A program made the translations under genes and the position numbers. Positions 41,001 through 50,743 of a stretch of DNA of 64,000 nt are shown here, piece by piece. The stretch comes from Centropus unirufus (lineage: Eukaryota > Chordata > Aves > Cuculiformes > Centropidae): positions 2,454,420 to 2,518,419 of the forward strand of contig VYZI01000018.1 of assembly GCA_013397695.1 (NCBI GenBank). The letters run 5' to 3'. The notes beneath the pieces were generated by a model that was not told the origin of the DNA, did not search any database, and saw only the letters and a program-made list of their open reading frames with translations. How positions within the stretch are numbered: the first letter of the stretch is position 1; each line of letters starts with the position of its first letter.

Positions 41001-44000
41001 GGGGTCTCGTACAATAGATCAGATATTTTAGGACTTTGTGGAAAAGCCACTGGTCTACTTTAACTGGCAAATGTAAACAGAGATGAAAAAGGTGGTGCCA
41101 ACTATTGATGTTACCTGTCCTTAAGGAAGTGTTATTTTGATAGTAGTTTGTTAAATACATGAGATATGAAAAATGCTATCTTAATAATGGCCTGCTCTCT
41201 TCTTTGACTAAGCATATGTCTGAAATTACCCAACTTTCCATTAAACATGGGATTACCACAATAACAAATGGCTAGAGAGGTGTAACTTGTAGACACTGAG
41301 GGCATGTGGTATAGTAATTACACAGGAACCAGTGGGTGCTTCTTTGGTAACATCTTTAGTTCTTCTACTATTGTGATTGACTTTACTAGATTTATTTGTG
41401 TAGACTTAAGTGTGTGGAGTTGGAAGAACATGAAGAAACCTCAAATAAGGAGGTTTCTTTGCTTTAAAGGCCTCTGAGTAAACATGAAATACCATTGATA
41501 TCTTAAGTTATTTAAAAATTATAAATGTAATTACATATCCAAGGTGTAAAAGTGAAGTGACTTAATAAGATTATAAGCTAGAGAATCAGAAGAGGAGCTG
41601 CTGTAGTTTTAAAAATCTTCCAGCTTTCCTAGTGGGCTAAGAAATATAGTGTGTCTACTGAGTAGGTGCAATTATTTTATTGCACTAGCACATAAAGTGA
41701 AATATCAAATTATATATAATAGTTGAAAATAATTTTAATGTAGTTCGTGTCTTCCTAGGTCTTCATCCTCCAGGACCTCCTTTAGCAAGACCTATTCTTC
41801 CTCGAGAAAGAGGAATTGTGGATAGAGTTATTGAATATTTGGTTGGTGATGGTCCTCAGAACAGGTAAAATATTGCTAAAGGAAATACCTAAACACTTAA
41901 GGGATAGGAAACTTCTTAACATGTTTGTTTTTAGGCAAGACCCATCAAAGTTAAAAGAATCATGAATTAGTCCCAAATTTTCATAATAAAATGAGCCTCA
42001 GTGCTTCACTTGAAGTCTCTCTGTAGTAAAAATGGTAACATTTTAACAAAATTAATCTACCCTTTGGGTGATATTAGCCATGTGATACAAAGAGAAAAAT
42101 CTATGCTCAAGTGCGTGAGTGAATTATATTTTTAGTTAAAAATTTGATTGTTGTAGCACTTCAGGTTTATTACAATTGTAAATGCTTTCAGATTGCCTTC
42201 AGAACTGTCCAAACATATCACAACTTTCATATTAAACATGATCACGTTTCATTTTGATTGTGTTCTAGTGAAATATAAACTCAATTTGTTTGTTATTTTC
42301 TTACAGTGGTGATATTAAAAAAATGTTGAACCATGAGGTTTAAATTGGAGTGAACGATATTTCACTGTTTTAAAATCAACTTTAAAAAACTAATATGTAG
42401 GTTTAGTTTGCTTTAAAGGATGATAATTTCACTGTGGAAATTACCATTTAAGAGTAAATATCTAAGCCATTAGTCAATATCTCGGGTAAAATGCATCTCA
42501 TTTCAGTGTGTTATTATTCAAAGGTGGGTAATTATATTTAATTCATGATTTCTAGGTACGCCCTTATATGTCAGCAATGTTTTTCTCACAATGGTATGGC
42601 TCTGAAGGAGGAGTTTGAATACATAGGTAAGAGCTAACCTTTGGATTATCTAGTTCGTTTGTTTCATGACTAAAAGGCATCATGCTTTATTTTGGTTGCA
42701 GTTAAATACTTAACTGACACTGTGAAATACCACTTCATACAGGAAGTTTTACGGTCACATTCTGTATCTTAAGATTCACTTCAAGACTTAGGGAAGTACT
42801 TTATTGCGACCTTCAGGCCAAAGATTTTATGTGTAGAAAAGTATTCAGTACAAACAAGCCTCCTCCAGTGCATCCCTGAGAATTGCTACTGGCTGTGAAT
42901 GGTTCTCTGAAGAATTTTATATTGAGAAACTGCCTGACATTAAAGTGTGCCTCTTTTACCAGAACTTAAACAAAATTTTGCTTTGGCATGAAGATCTCGG
43001 GGAGGTATTGGAAAAGGAGTGGGAACAAGCTCTAGGGGGCTATATGTGAATTTATGGCTGACAGTAACTTAAGACAGACACAGCTCTTTATTGAACACAG
43101 ATGTTTCACTTTGCCTCCTTTCTACCATAAGTGTAAGCCTGATGCTTAAGGAAATGAGGGAATCTTAGATACATCTTCCATTTAATTTTGTTTCACTTAA
43201 TTTTGTGAGTAAATGTACAACATTGTTCGAATAATCTGAAGGCTTCCTGTGGAATCAAAGGTAATGTAGTCTATATGTTATCTAAGCTCATTAGAGTTCA
43301 CAATTTAATTGTGCGAGAAATTGCCACTTCCTTCCTTGTCTTGGGTGGGTGGGGGAATGTATTTAACTATTAAGTGATATCCAGTACTTCTTCAGAACTA
43401 AACTGCTTTTCCTTGATTAAGCACCACTGCAGCAGAATGCTCCTCCAAAAGCAGAGTGAGATGTACCTTGCAGAATCCATGGCATCATCTTATTCAGAGG
43501 GTGGGGAAAACAGCATCTTAAGGGGAAAATACTGACTTAGTTCTTCTGTAGGGAAAAAAAAAAAACCACACCACCACCGTGTGGCAACATTTTGTGGTAC
43601 TGAATTGCATTATATTGTTCATTATGGTCAAATCTTCCATGGTGATGGGCAGTACTTGTAAGTGCAGTACAACTGAAAGCAAACAGCTTTTTAAGAATCA
43701 AGCCTGTGCTGATGTTTAAAATGGAGGTATATGAAACAGCTGATATAAAATTGATGGAAGTACTTTCAACTCCCCATTTAATGCTGTCTTTATTATTTTT
43801 GACAGTGAGAATATAGTGTAGAAAAAAGGTGAAATTAATTAGTGAAGCTATTTTTTGTATGTGCTTTTGCGTAGCATTTAGGTGTGCCTACTGCTTCTTC
43901 CTGAATCCTGCAAGGAAAACTAGACCTCAGGCTCCACGACTTCCAGACTTCAGTTTCGAAAAGAAACCATCTATAGAATCGGGATCTGAAACTGAGGCTC

Positions 44001-47000
44001 TTGAGCCTAGAGGGAAAAAGCTCCAGAATACTCAGCAGACACCAGGTATGTGCTAATCTCATGAAGTCTGCTCTTTTTTTTTAATGGCTTATGATTTCTT
44101 CCCCCTCCTTGATTGATTCACCCCCACTCCTAGGTGCTCTGCCTAGATTTTTTTTTTTTTGGTAAGAATAACTGAAGAACTTAAGCACTGGAACAGGCTT
44201 CCCAGAGAGGTGGCCATCTGTGCCCCAAGCCTGACAGTGTTTAAGCGCCATTTGGACACTGCCATGGATATTGTGCTTTGACTTTTGGTCACAGACTCTC
44301 AGAACTGCAGAATCGTTTAGATTGGAAAAGACCTTGAAGTCTCATAGTGAAAGTAACACTGTGAAGTCAACCACTAAACCATGTCCTGAAGTTCAACATC
44401 TACATGTCTGTTAAATGCCTCCAGGGATGGCGACTCAACGCCTTCCCTTGGCAGCCTGTTCCAGTGCTTGACAATTCCTGCAGTGAAGTAGTATTTCTTA
44501 AAATGCAGTCTAAACCTCCCCTGGCACAACTTGAAGCCATTTCCTTCTGCCCTATCTCTTGGGAGAAGAGATCATCACCTTGCTATAGTGTCCATTCAGG
44601 TAGCTGTAAAGAGCAGCAAGGTCTCTCCTTAGCCTCCTTCTTTCTAGACTAAACCCTGAATTGGATTAGAAGGCTATTGTTGATCTCTTCCAACTGAAAT
44701 AGTCTCTTATATTCTAACTTCAGTGGATGCAATTCATATTTTTTCAGTTCTTCTTGTCCCAGTTTTTAGCTTAGCGTGTTGACACTATTCTCTTCTATAC
44801 CATAAATTTTTCTTGGATTGGGCACTGTCTCATGCAAATGATAGCATAACAAAATTTTTTGCTCTTAATATTACTGACCAACAGCCATTTCTGCAGTTCA
44901 CAGTGCTACTTTCTAAGGAGGGAATTTGTCCTGAAGTGGTTAACTTCCCTGTGTTCAGCAGGTCATTTGATTGAGGTGTTTTGGAATTTCTGCCTTTGTT
45001 CCTTTTGCTGTTTTCCTCAGGGCAGGAAAATCTAGTAAAACTGCCTTGTTTAAAATCGGGGAGTTCAAAGACAAATTGTCAATTTTAATTTAACATAGTT
45101 CCTTTTGAGACGTTTTACAGTCTGCAGATACAGTAAGCATCTGGTGTACAGTCAACAGGAAGAAGCAGTGTTTTAAGAGTACAGAAATCATAATTTCAAA
45201 CTAAAGAATCTCCATCTAGGTGTGCTGTTGAGTACTTGATGGGATTTTACATTAGTTTAAACAAGGATCATGAATGGAAGCAGTTGAATAGTTTACAGCC
45301 CGGAGATTAATCTAGAAACCCACTAGCTGTCAGTTAACTATCAGTATAACAATGTTTATGCTTGATTATCTTTAAGTAGTACTAAAGGACACTGGCATTT
45401 GGGTTCTGGCTTGGGAAGGCTGGGTGAGACTGGTAGGGAAGTCTTACCTAACTAGCTGTCTCTGAGTGTGGTCAGATAAGGGTGCCTTATAGGGAAAACT
45501 TGATTGATTTCCTGTGCTATAGTACACGCTCACTTCATTAAAAGTATTGTTACTAGCATGAAAGCAAGACTGAAATCAAGTGTATGAAATTAGAATGATG
45601 CAAATGTCATCTTTGCCCCCAGATGATCTAATCATCTTGGCAGTGAATACAGGGTAGGTTTGTAGCTGCGTGGGTACTTTTAAAGTTGGAAGTCTTTTAC
45701 AGAAAAGATATTTGTTGCTGGGGTCTTCAAAACTCTGCTTATTTTCCTGTGTAAGTCAAATGGGGAAGCCCTTAAAGATGAATATTCAGCTTGTTAGAGG
45801 TTAGTGCTTTGAGGACTTTGAATATTCTCCATAACTGCAAGTTCTTAGAGGTCTTGGGAGAAAGTGGTGCTGATTAAACTGGTATTGTCATTGAAGGAAA
45901 TGTTTGTCAAACTCCGCCTTTAATGGGTTTGAGCTGCTGAGTCAGTTTATAGATGTTGTAAAAAATGTAAAACCCCAAGAATTAGTGTGAGATTTTTCAT
46001 GAGGTGCCTGAGAAGCAGGAGTGAAAATTCTGCAAAATAGCTTTTGATTTTTCAAAAGGATAAAATGAGATAGTTTTACTGCAGTAAATAAGCTACCAAT
46101 TTACCTTTAACACTGAAAGTTACTTGTTTCTTTGTTGGTGTGGTCTTGTAATAATGTCCTGCTTTAATAAAAAATAACAACGGAAGAACACACTATGGGG
46201 TTTGTTCACCAGTTATTCTGCTCGGAAGCATATGGTGGCATTTCTCAGAAGAGGCAGAAGAATTAACTGACAAATGACTTTTAACAAGCTTACATATCTG
46301 GTATTTTATGAATGTTTCATCTCCAAGATGATAGAAACCATTCTGTTTGGACAATTAGCAAGCAGCCAGTAGAGTCTGTGTTAGTATTTCACATTACTAA
46401 TGTCTGAGAAATTTCTTGATGTATGAGAGGCCAGTGCTACCCTAGCAGTTCTTCACTGTGCATTAAGTGGCTGCAGCTTGCCACAAAGTAATCTCTTATG
46501 AATCAGAAAATACCATTTTCAGTAAGTCACTTTTTCTATCAGAACCCTAATTTGAAACATAATGCTTACAGGCAGTTGGGTTTTCTTAATAAAGGAACAT
46601 ATTCCTTAATTGTAAGTTTCAGGTGTGAAGCTGTCATTGAGGTATAGTTCTGGGGAAGGCTTTCGTTTGCTAAAGTAATGTAAGTGCTGTCATAGCCAGA
46701 GTAGAGAATATCTTCACTTAGAGACATAAATAAGTATTAACATTGGTACATCAACTTCACCACAATCTTGACAACATAGGGAGATCCAACTCTTATCTGT
46801 AACTAATTTAAACCATAGCTGTATAGCTTGAAGAAACTGCAAGCTAATGTGATACAGAAGTGCTATAAATATTTTTTACCAGTCAGCTACTTTTACTAAT
46901 GAGGGAGTGTGAAGCTGAATCTTTTCAGCTGTGTGCTCGTGCAGTGACAAGCATGGTACCTGCAATTCCTGTGGATAAGAGACCTGAGGAATGGTAACAG

Positions 47001-49563
47001 GGAGTGCTGTTGGCCCCAAAGCTTGGATTTTTTTTATTATTATTTTTTTAATCTTCTGGAAATACAGTCAGGAGATGCCAGTCTGATGCAGATTACTGGC
47101 AGAAGCATTGGGCTTCCCTGTTCAGCAGGGTAACTTGGGAAATTTTAGTACTAAAATGAAGCAGCGTACTTAGTTCTTTTCTTACTGTTCTCTTAAATCT
47201 TACTCTTAATTTCTTCTATCAAAGGCTAGTCTGTTCTATTACATACTTCTATTAGAGGTATTAATGCATCAGCAGCGCTTTTCTTCTCGATTAATTTTGC
47301 TTTGCCTGTATTTGGTACTGTTACACTGCATTCTTGTAGTCTAATACCTCAAAAAAGTCGTGTAATACCTCAAATCTTTTTTCTTAGAGAAGCAGGTTCA
47401 GTAGAATATAAAAATGAAAGCAGCATTGTTCTACTTTTCCTCTAAATATATATAGTTAAAACATGCCCTCAGTCAGGGTTTCCTCTTCATTAGAAGCTTC
47501 TACTTGCTTCTACTAATGGCTGATAGACACTGGGGCTGTCCTCCTACATGTAGATGTTGGGCATCCTTCTGATCAGGTTGAATGAGTAGTCTTTTAACCT
47601 TGATCAGCATTAGAACAAGTCAATTCTGTGGTGCTAAGCATCATTTAGTTGAGGACTGCAGGACCAAAACTGTAAACAGGTAATGGCTATGCTACAGATG
47701 AGTTGAGAGAGCATAGGGTTGTCTCTTCCTCACTGCCTGTGCTTTTTTTGACTTGAGCCTAAACTGTAGCAATGCAGAAGGAATGTAACTCAAGTGTGGA
47801 GTGATTGTAGCAGGAAAAAGCACAAACTTATTCATGGGATTTCAGGCTGAAGAAAGAGTGCAAAGATGAGACAGAAAGAAAACTGACAGTTGGGAGATAA
47901 AGATTGAACACAGGCTGGAGTGGGATTGTGAAGGAAACTGAAGAGCAGGGAGAGTGGGGGAGTCTGGAAAGAAACTGTGATGTTTAATTTGCTTGAGTAG
48001 AAATAGGAGGCTTGAGCATCTGACAGATGGTTGCAGCAAAATTTTGGAACAAGAAGCCAGGGCAGGTGTTAAGCAGCTTGTGATTGAGAAAGCAGAAAGG
48101 AAGCTGAGTCAGGAGGTAAATTGGCTGCAAATTGTTAAGGTGGAAGATCAAGTCAGATGAAGTGAACCTGGGTTGCACTGGGCAGTCTGAAGCAGCCTTG
48201 AAATAGCTGGATGAGGAGAAAGGTATTAAACATGGAGCTGTGTGGGAAGAGAGTTCTAGAGTTCTTAGGGACAGATGACAGTTGTACCAGGTCTGTAGGA
48301 TCAGGGAGTGCAGCAACTACTCTTGTCAGTTGTGACCTAAAAAGCCAGAGGGATGGTTCCAAAACTTTCAGTCTTGCTTTTGAAATCTGTGAATGTCAGC
48401 CTGAAGCAGTCTGATTAATTTTAGGTAGCCCACATGTTTTAATAAATACGAAAATTCAAACACTTGATAAGGTTAACATTTTAGAGTAACTTTGTATCTT
48501 TGTAACTTTGTAACTTTATCAGCCTTGCAAACTGCTTTCCTTCATTGTATGCCTTGATGCTGTCTAGTATTGATTAGGCAATAAATAAATTCCCATCAAT
48601 AGTCTCATTCTATGGTAATTCTGTATTATTTAGTGCAACACAGAGTTCTTTGGTGCTTATTCTTACCACAAAATGTGACTACCTTATTTGTCATGTGCTA
48701 CTGAAATCTGTTGTGCTTAGAGGTAGCACTTATGATTAAAAATATTTATCTTCAAAGTTTGCTTGTTATTAAATAAACTCCCCTTGCAGACTGAGAGTAA
48801 AAATACTCATATGTATCCTCCTACGCTTCCTGTGGAAAATTTGAGAATATGCAGTGTATTTCATTGGCTGTTTTAGGATATTGAGACCTAGATTATTCTG
48901 GGATTTTTCTCCTGGCTACTTGGCTCCTTATGTTTAAAGTCATTTCCACCAAATGGAACGTTTAGATTCTGTGTATTGATAGAACTCGTGAAAAAGAAAA
49001 AAAGCTACACAGTTGGTGAAACTTCCATTACAAAGCACAAAGAGGCTGAATTGCCATCATATCTTATTTCTGACACTGTTTCACACTAATGAACAAGCTT
49101 AGAAAGATTATGCTGAGAGTGAATATATACAAATAACACGGAGTATTTCATAGTGGGGTCTGAACTCTCTCATAGTATTTTATTTTTTCTTAAATTTTAC
49201 AGGTTTTTACCTGTGACTGTTGTTAGAAAAGTAAAATAGTTGAGAACTTAGTGCAGTGACTAGTCAAAACCCATGTATGATGGCAAAATGTTGTTTTGTT
49301 TGCTTTTTAAGAACATTAGCTACCTCTTCTTTTCTGGAAATGGTTATTTCATCATTTTTCTTTTCACAGAATCTGAAGAAGGAAGAGCCAGGGTCACTGA
49401 GACAAATGAGGGGGATGATGAAGCACCAAGTCTGGAGCAGCTAAATGATAACCTCGCTGAAGAAGTTGAAAAAGGAACAGAAAATGTTTCAACAACTGAG
49501 GACTCTATTTCAGAGTCTATTTCAACAGAACAAAGTGAAAACACTCGAATGAAAACAGAATAA
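14013..49563 (+). CDS. LNPK: Lunapark, ER three-way-junction protein (12 coding exons, 416 aa)
   Basis: Spliced CDS: 14013-14039, 15257-15298, 16486-16673, 19910-19968, 23130-23170, 29980-30060, 30149-30200, 36487-36705, 41759-41864, 42556-42626, 43875-44045, 49370-49563. The exons total 1251 nt with consistent phases and GT/AG boundaries. Seen in the product: MGG N-terminus (myristoylation type), coiled coil about 14-41, hydrophobic segments about 45-65 and 75-98, a second charged helix about 100-138, a proline/serine-rich linker about 147-245, a C4 zinc finger (C277, C280, C299, C302) followed by LNPARK (305-310), and an acidic Ser/Glu-rich tail. Family knowledge: lunapark is a double-spanning ER membrane protein with both ends cytosolic; it stabilises tubule three-way junctions and works against atlastin/reticulon activity. 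Human LNPK has 428 residues, so length is near normal and the tail is the diverged part. The ATG at 14013 has A at -3 and G at +4. Identity is secure; only the UTR limits are uncertain. Confidence 0.96.
15257..15298 (+). CDS. LNPK: LNPK exon 3 (codons 10-23)
   Basis: The 42-nt exon encodes AKPSTVEVLEKIDK, the start of the first coiled coil. Acceptor AAGCAG|GC and donor AAG|GTATGT, phase 0 on both sides. The AAGCAG could allow NAGNAG choice. Intron 3 (15299-16485) is AT-rich without recognised elements. Confidence 0.93.
16486..16673 (+). CDS. LNPK: LNPK exon 4 (codons 24-85, first membrane segment)
   Basis: The 188-nt exon runs from EIQTLEEFREKN through the first hydrophobic span (about residues 45-65) and a short luminal loop (around LPDEWSARL) into the second span. 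The acceptor is TTTACAG, the donor GAT|GTAAGT, and the exon ends in phase 2. Intron 4 (16674-19909) holds no gene or repeat I recognise. Confidence 0.95.
19910..19968 (+). CDS. LNPK: LNPK exon 5 (codons 86-105, second membrane segment)
   Basis: The 59-nt exon completes the second hydrophobic span and reaches the basic stop-transfer SKRTERN. The acceptor is TTTTAAAG, the donor ATA|GTAAGT, and the exon ends in phase 1. Intron 5 (19969-23129) contains a 107-codon minus-strand frame at 21519-21842 that I do not accept as a gene. Confidence 0.95.
23130..23170 (+). CDS. LNPK: LNPK exon 6 (codons 106-119)
   Basis: The 41-nt micro-exon encodes NDALEDLKSQKKKI, the first part of the cytosolic coiled coil after the second membrane span. 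The acceptor is TTTTTTTAG and the donor ATA|GTAAGT. Intron 6 (23171-29979) is the longest intron, with a CR1 fragment near 25.9 kb and a motif-rich candidate enhancer at 29.44-29.80 kb. Confidence 0.94.
25883..25981 (+). mobile_element. CR1 LINE 3'-end fragment
   Basis: It matches the characteristic 3' terminus of avian CR1: TGCCTATGGCAGAGGGGTTG, GGATGATCTTTAAGGTCC, then CAAACCATGCTATAAG in place of the ATTCTATG-type tail. About 100 nt, 5'-truncated as is usual for CR1. Lies in intron 6, sense to the gene. Confidence 0.82.
28849..28862. repeat. Short (GT)n tract
   Basis: Seven GT units preceded by a run of six G; intron 6 of LNPK. Simple sequence. Confidence 0.8.
29440..29800. promoter_or_regulatory. 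Candidate homeodomain/TALE-rich conserved element in LNPK intron 6
   Basis: A dense set of sites lies in unique sequence: CTAATTG (29495-29501), ATCGAT (29525-29530), TGACAG (29533-29538), TTAATTGG (29542-29549), TTAAATTAAT (from 29593), CCAATAATGATGG (from 29672), GTAATTATT (29726-29734), and AACAATTAGCAATA. There is no coding potential and no repeat signature. The composition resembles deeply conserved developmental enhancers. It lies just upstream of exon 7. Position within the HOXD-linked regulatory landscape makes an enhancer role plausible; this is inference. Confidence 0.4.
29980..30060 (+). CDS. LNPK: LNPK exon 7 (codons 120-146)
   Basis: The 81-nt exon encodes LEEVMEKETYKTAKLILERF and the following DPESSAK, the most conserved cytosolic helix of the family. 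The acceptor is TTTCCAG and the donor AAG|GTAAGA. It is followed by a very short 88-nt intron (30061-30148). Confidence 0.96.
30149..30200 (+). CDS. LNPK: LNPK exon 8 (codons 147-163)
   Basis: The 52-nt exon encodes EAEPPSAGTSATPRPGQ, the start of the proline-rich linker. The acceptor is CTGACAG and the donor AAG|GTAATG; it ends in phase 1. Intron 8 (30201-36486) carries a minus-strand CR1 fragment at about 32.30-32.82 kb. Confidence 0.93.
32297..32820 (-). mobile_element. CR1 LINE 3' fragment, antisense to LNPK
   Basis: On the + strand the element reads as the reverse complement of a CR1 3' end: TAGTTTAGGTTGGAAAGACT, ATCCAGTCCAAC, CTCCAGGGATGG, GGCAGCCTGTTCCAATGCTT, AGGTCTCCCTTCAGCCTC and later CAGCAGCTCAATGCCCTTCT. 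The LINE's 3' end is therefore at about 32297 and its truncated 5' end at about 32820. Frames crossing it are remnants or chance. Confidence 0.9.
36487..36705 (+). CDS. LNPK: LNPK exon 9 (codons 164-236, Pro/Ser-rich linker)
   Basis: The 219-nt exon begins EIRQRTTAQRNAS and ends PGSPATSVPGM, both recognisable in vertebrate lunaparks. The middle is low-complexity and Pro/Ser-rich, a region that carries phosphorylation sites in mammalian lunapark. The acceptor is TTGTCAG and the donor ATGG|GTAAAC. Intron 9 (36706-41758) has an AT-rich candidate conserved block at about 38.56-38.78 kb. Confidence 0.95.
38561..38780. promoter_or_regulatory. Candidate conserved element in LNPK intron 9
   Basis: Unique AT-rich stretch with CTTAATTATC, AGATTAATAATTCATTTTC, AAATTAATAACC and ATTAATTACT within 200 nt. 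Homeodomain cores cluster here more than in the surrounding intron. No coding frame. Conservation not testable here. Confidence 0.28.
41759..41864 (+). CDS. LNPK: LNPK exon 10 (codons 237-271)
   Basis: The 106-nt exon encodes GLHPPGPPLARPILPRERG and then IVDRVIEYLVGDGPQN, strongly conserved sequence leading into the zinc finger. The acceptor is CTTCCTAG and the donor ACAG|GTAAAA. Intron 10 (41865-42555) shows nothing notable. Confidence 0.97.
42556..42626 (+). CDS. LNPK: LNPK exon 11 (codons 272-295, first half of zinc finger)
   Basis: The 71-nt exon encodes RYALICQQCFSHNGMALKEE and FEYI, including the first cysteine pair (C277, C280). The acceptor is TTTCTAG and the donor ATAG|GTAAGA. Intron 11 is 42627-43874. 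Confidence 0.97.
43875..44045 (+). CDS. LNPK: LNPK exon 12 (codons 296-352, second half of zinc finger and LNPARK)
   Basis: The 171-nt exon starts AFRCAYCFFLNPARKTRPQA, with the second cysteine pair (C299, C302) and the family-naming LNPARK motif, then changes to an acidic, poorly conserved stretch. The acceptor is TGCGTAG and the donor CCAG|GTATGT. Intron 12 (44046-49369) holds the nested CR1 pair and a purine-rich stretch near 48 kb. Confidence 0.97.
44182..44290 (+). mobile_element. Older CR1, first part (interrupted)
   Basis: CR1 sense sequence: CACTGGAACAGGCTTCCCAG, AGAGGTGG, TTTAAGCGCCATTTGGACA and CTTTGACTTTTGGTC. It breaks off at about 44290 where an opposite-strand CR1 begins; its 3' end resumes at about 44652. 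Confidence 0.78.
44291..44651 (-). mobile_element. Younger CR1 inserted into an older CR1
   Basis: The + strand shows reverse-complement CR1 landmarks: GCAGAATCGTTTAGATTGGA, AAAGACCTTGAAG, CTCCAGGGATGGCGACTC, GGCAGCCTGTTCCAGTGCTT, AAGGTCTCTCCTTAGCCTCC and TTCTAGACTAAA. The LINE 3' end is at about 44291. It splits the + strand CR1. Confidence 0.82.
44652..44720 (+). mobile_element. Older CR1, 3' end (continuation)
   Basis: AACCCTGAATTGGATTAGA and TGATCTCTTCCAACTGAAAT are the terminal sequence of the same CR1 type as 44182-44290, followed by a decayed TCTTATATTCT tail. Confidence 0.7.
48487..48518. repeat. Four tandem 8-mers (TAACTTTG-like)
   Basis: TAACTTTG, TATCTTTG, TAACTTTG and TAACTTTA follow one another directly. 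A small tandem duplication in intron 12. Confidence 0.8.
49370..49563 (+). CDS. LNPK: LNPK exon 13, coding part (codons 353-416 and stop)
   Basis: The exon encodes an acidic Ser/Thr/Glu-rich tail ending ENTRMKTE and then TAA at 49561-49563. The acceptor is TTTTCACAG. The tail resembles the human one in composition (runs of Glu, Asp and Ser) but not in sequence. The frame joins exon 12 in phase 1 (GAA across the junction). Confidence 0.92.
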
Positions 49564-50312
49564 CGTACTTCAAGTGCCTTCTGTAGCTAGTTTTTAGCTT
49601 TGTTCATGCCTGTTGTTACTATTCAGGTGAGCTTTTTTTAATGGTACAACTTAAAAATCTCGCTTGAGCTTAAACTGCCTCAACTGCCACAGTATGTCAA
49701 AGTTATGTGTAAAAGTGGGTATTGTAAGTTAAGCATGTGTCTCTAAATAAGTTAACACACAGAATGTATAGTTGAAGTCTAACAGTTGTAGCTATTGTTA
49801 AGTTTGTATATTTAAAAACTTAGTTCTGAGCTTTGCTATAGGTGACCTATAATGTGACATCTCTTTAGCTGTCACGTTAAGAACAATTACTGGCAGCAAA
49901 GTTGGTCTAGTGAACTGAAGATACTTTCTAATGCTGCCGTGTGAAATGAATTCAGTACATCTTCAATACACAGATGTTTACAAGCTAAAGTGTGATCCAA
50001 CAGTTGACCGAAGCACACTGCAAGAGTCGTCGCAGTGTTGTTCATATTATTCATCGTCTAACTTTTCGACAGAATTCAGTTAAACGGCACTTGGGTAAAT
50101 GGCATCTCCTTTGGTGTTTGCGTTGCAGATGAACCAAAGGCACATACATACGAAACTGTTTTGTGTTTACATAACATATAGAGAATCTCTGCACTTGATT
50201 GTACTTGAATACAAAGCACTATTTATACCTGTACAATAATGACAAGATATAAGTGAATTTTGTGCCTTTGTGTGTTTTGTTAAAGAAAAATAAAGACATC
50301 TAGCAGCAATAC
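49564..50312 (+). other. LNPK: LNPK 3' UTR (proximal form)
   Basis: This AT-rich non-coding stretch follows the stop codon. It ends shortly after the AATAAA at 50289-50294, which is followed by a T/G-rich run. Two more AATAAA hexamers at 50458-50463 and 50738-50743 could extend the transcript. Confidence 0.7.
50289..50294 (+). terminator. LNPK: Proximal poly(A) signal AATAAA of LNPK
   Basis: Canonical hexamer about 725 nt downstream of the stop codon, with a TTTCTTTGTG-type downstream element some 20 nt further on. Confidence 0.7.
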
Positions 50313-50737
50313 TTTCTTTGTGATTCCTAAAACTGAAGAGCCTAAAGCACAGTTCGGCTGTATGCAGCTACTCCACACTTTGTGGAAGTTGAGGAGGAAT
50401 ATGACACCGTATAAAGAGCTCGTCTATATGTAGCTAATGTGGCTTTGGCAGAACAGAAATAAATCTCTGCTCAATAGGGGAGGCACGTGTGCCTTTTCCA
50501 AAAAGCTTCCCTAACTCTGCCTAAAGTCTGTTGATGCTATTTATTATTAAAATTACAATGAATATTTGTAGCTGCGTTACTAAAATGGTACCGCTTCATT
50601 GTACAGTTTTTCTAGCTAAGATGTGTTATATATTTTCTATTAAATATAACATTTGGGAGCCTGGACTAGAATTTTCTAGTGACTGGAAGGACGTGAGGTA
50701 CCTAATTCGGTCAGTTTTTGTTTTTTTTTTTTTAAGA

Positions 50738-50743
50738 AATAAA
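50738..50743 (+). terminator. LNPK: Possible alternative poly(A) signal AATAAA
   Basis: Canonical hexamer just after a T-rich tract (about 50717-50733), followed by GTGTGACTTTGG and later TGTGTGTTCC, plausible GU-rich downstream elements. It would extend the 3' UTR to about 1.2 kb. Confidence 0.4.

Noticed and set aside
44404..44652. 82-codon plus-strand frame
   Set aside because: Lies within the inserted minus-strand CR1; not a gene.
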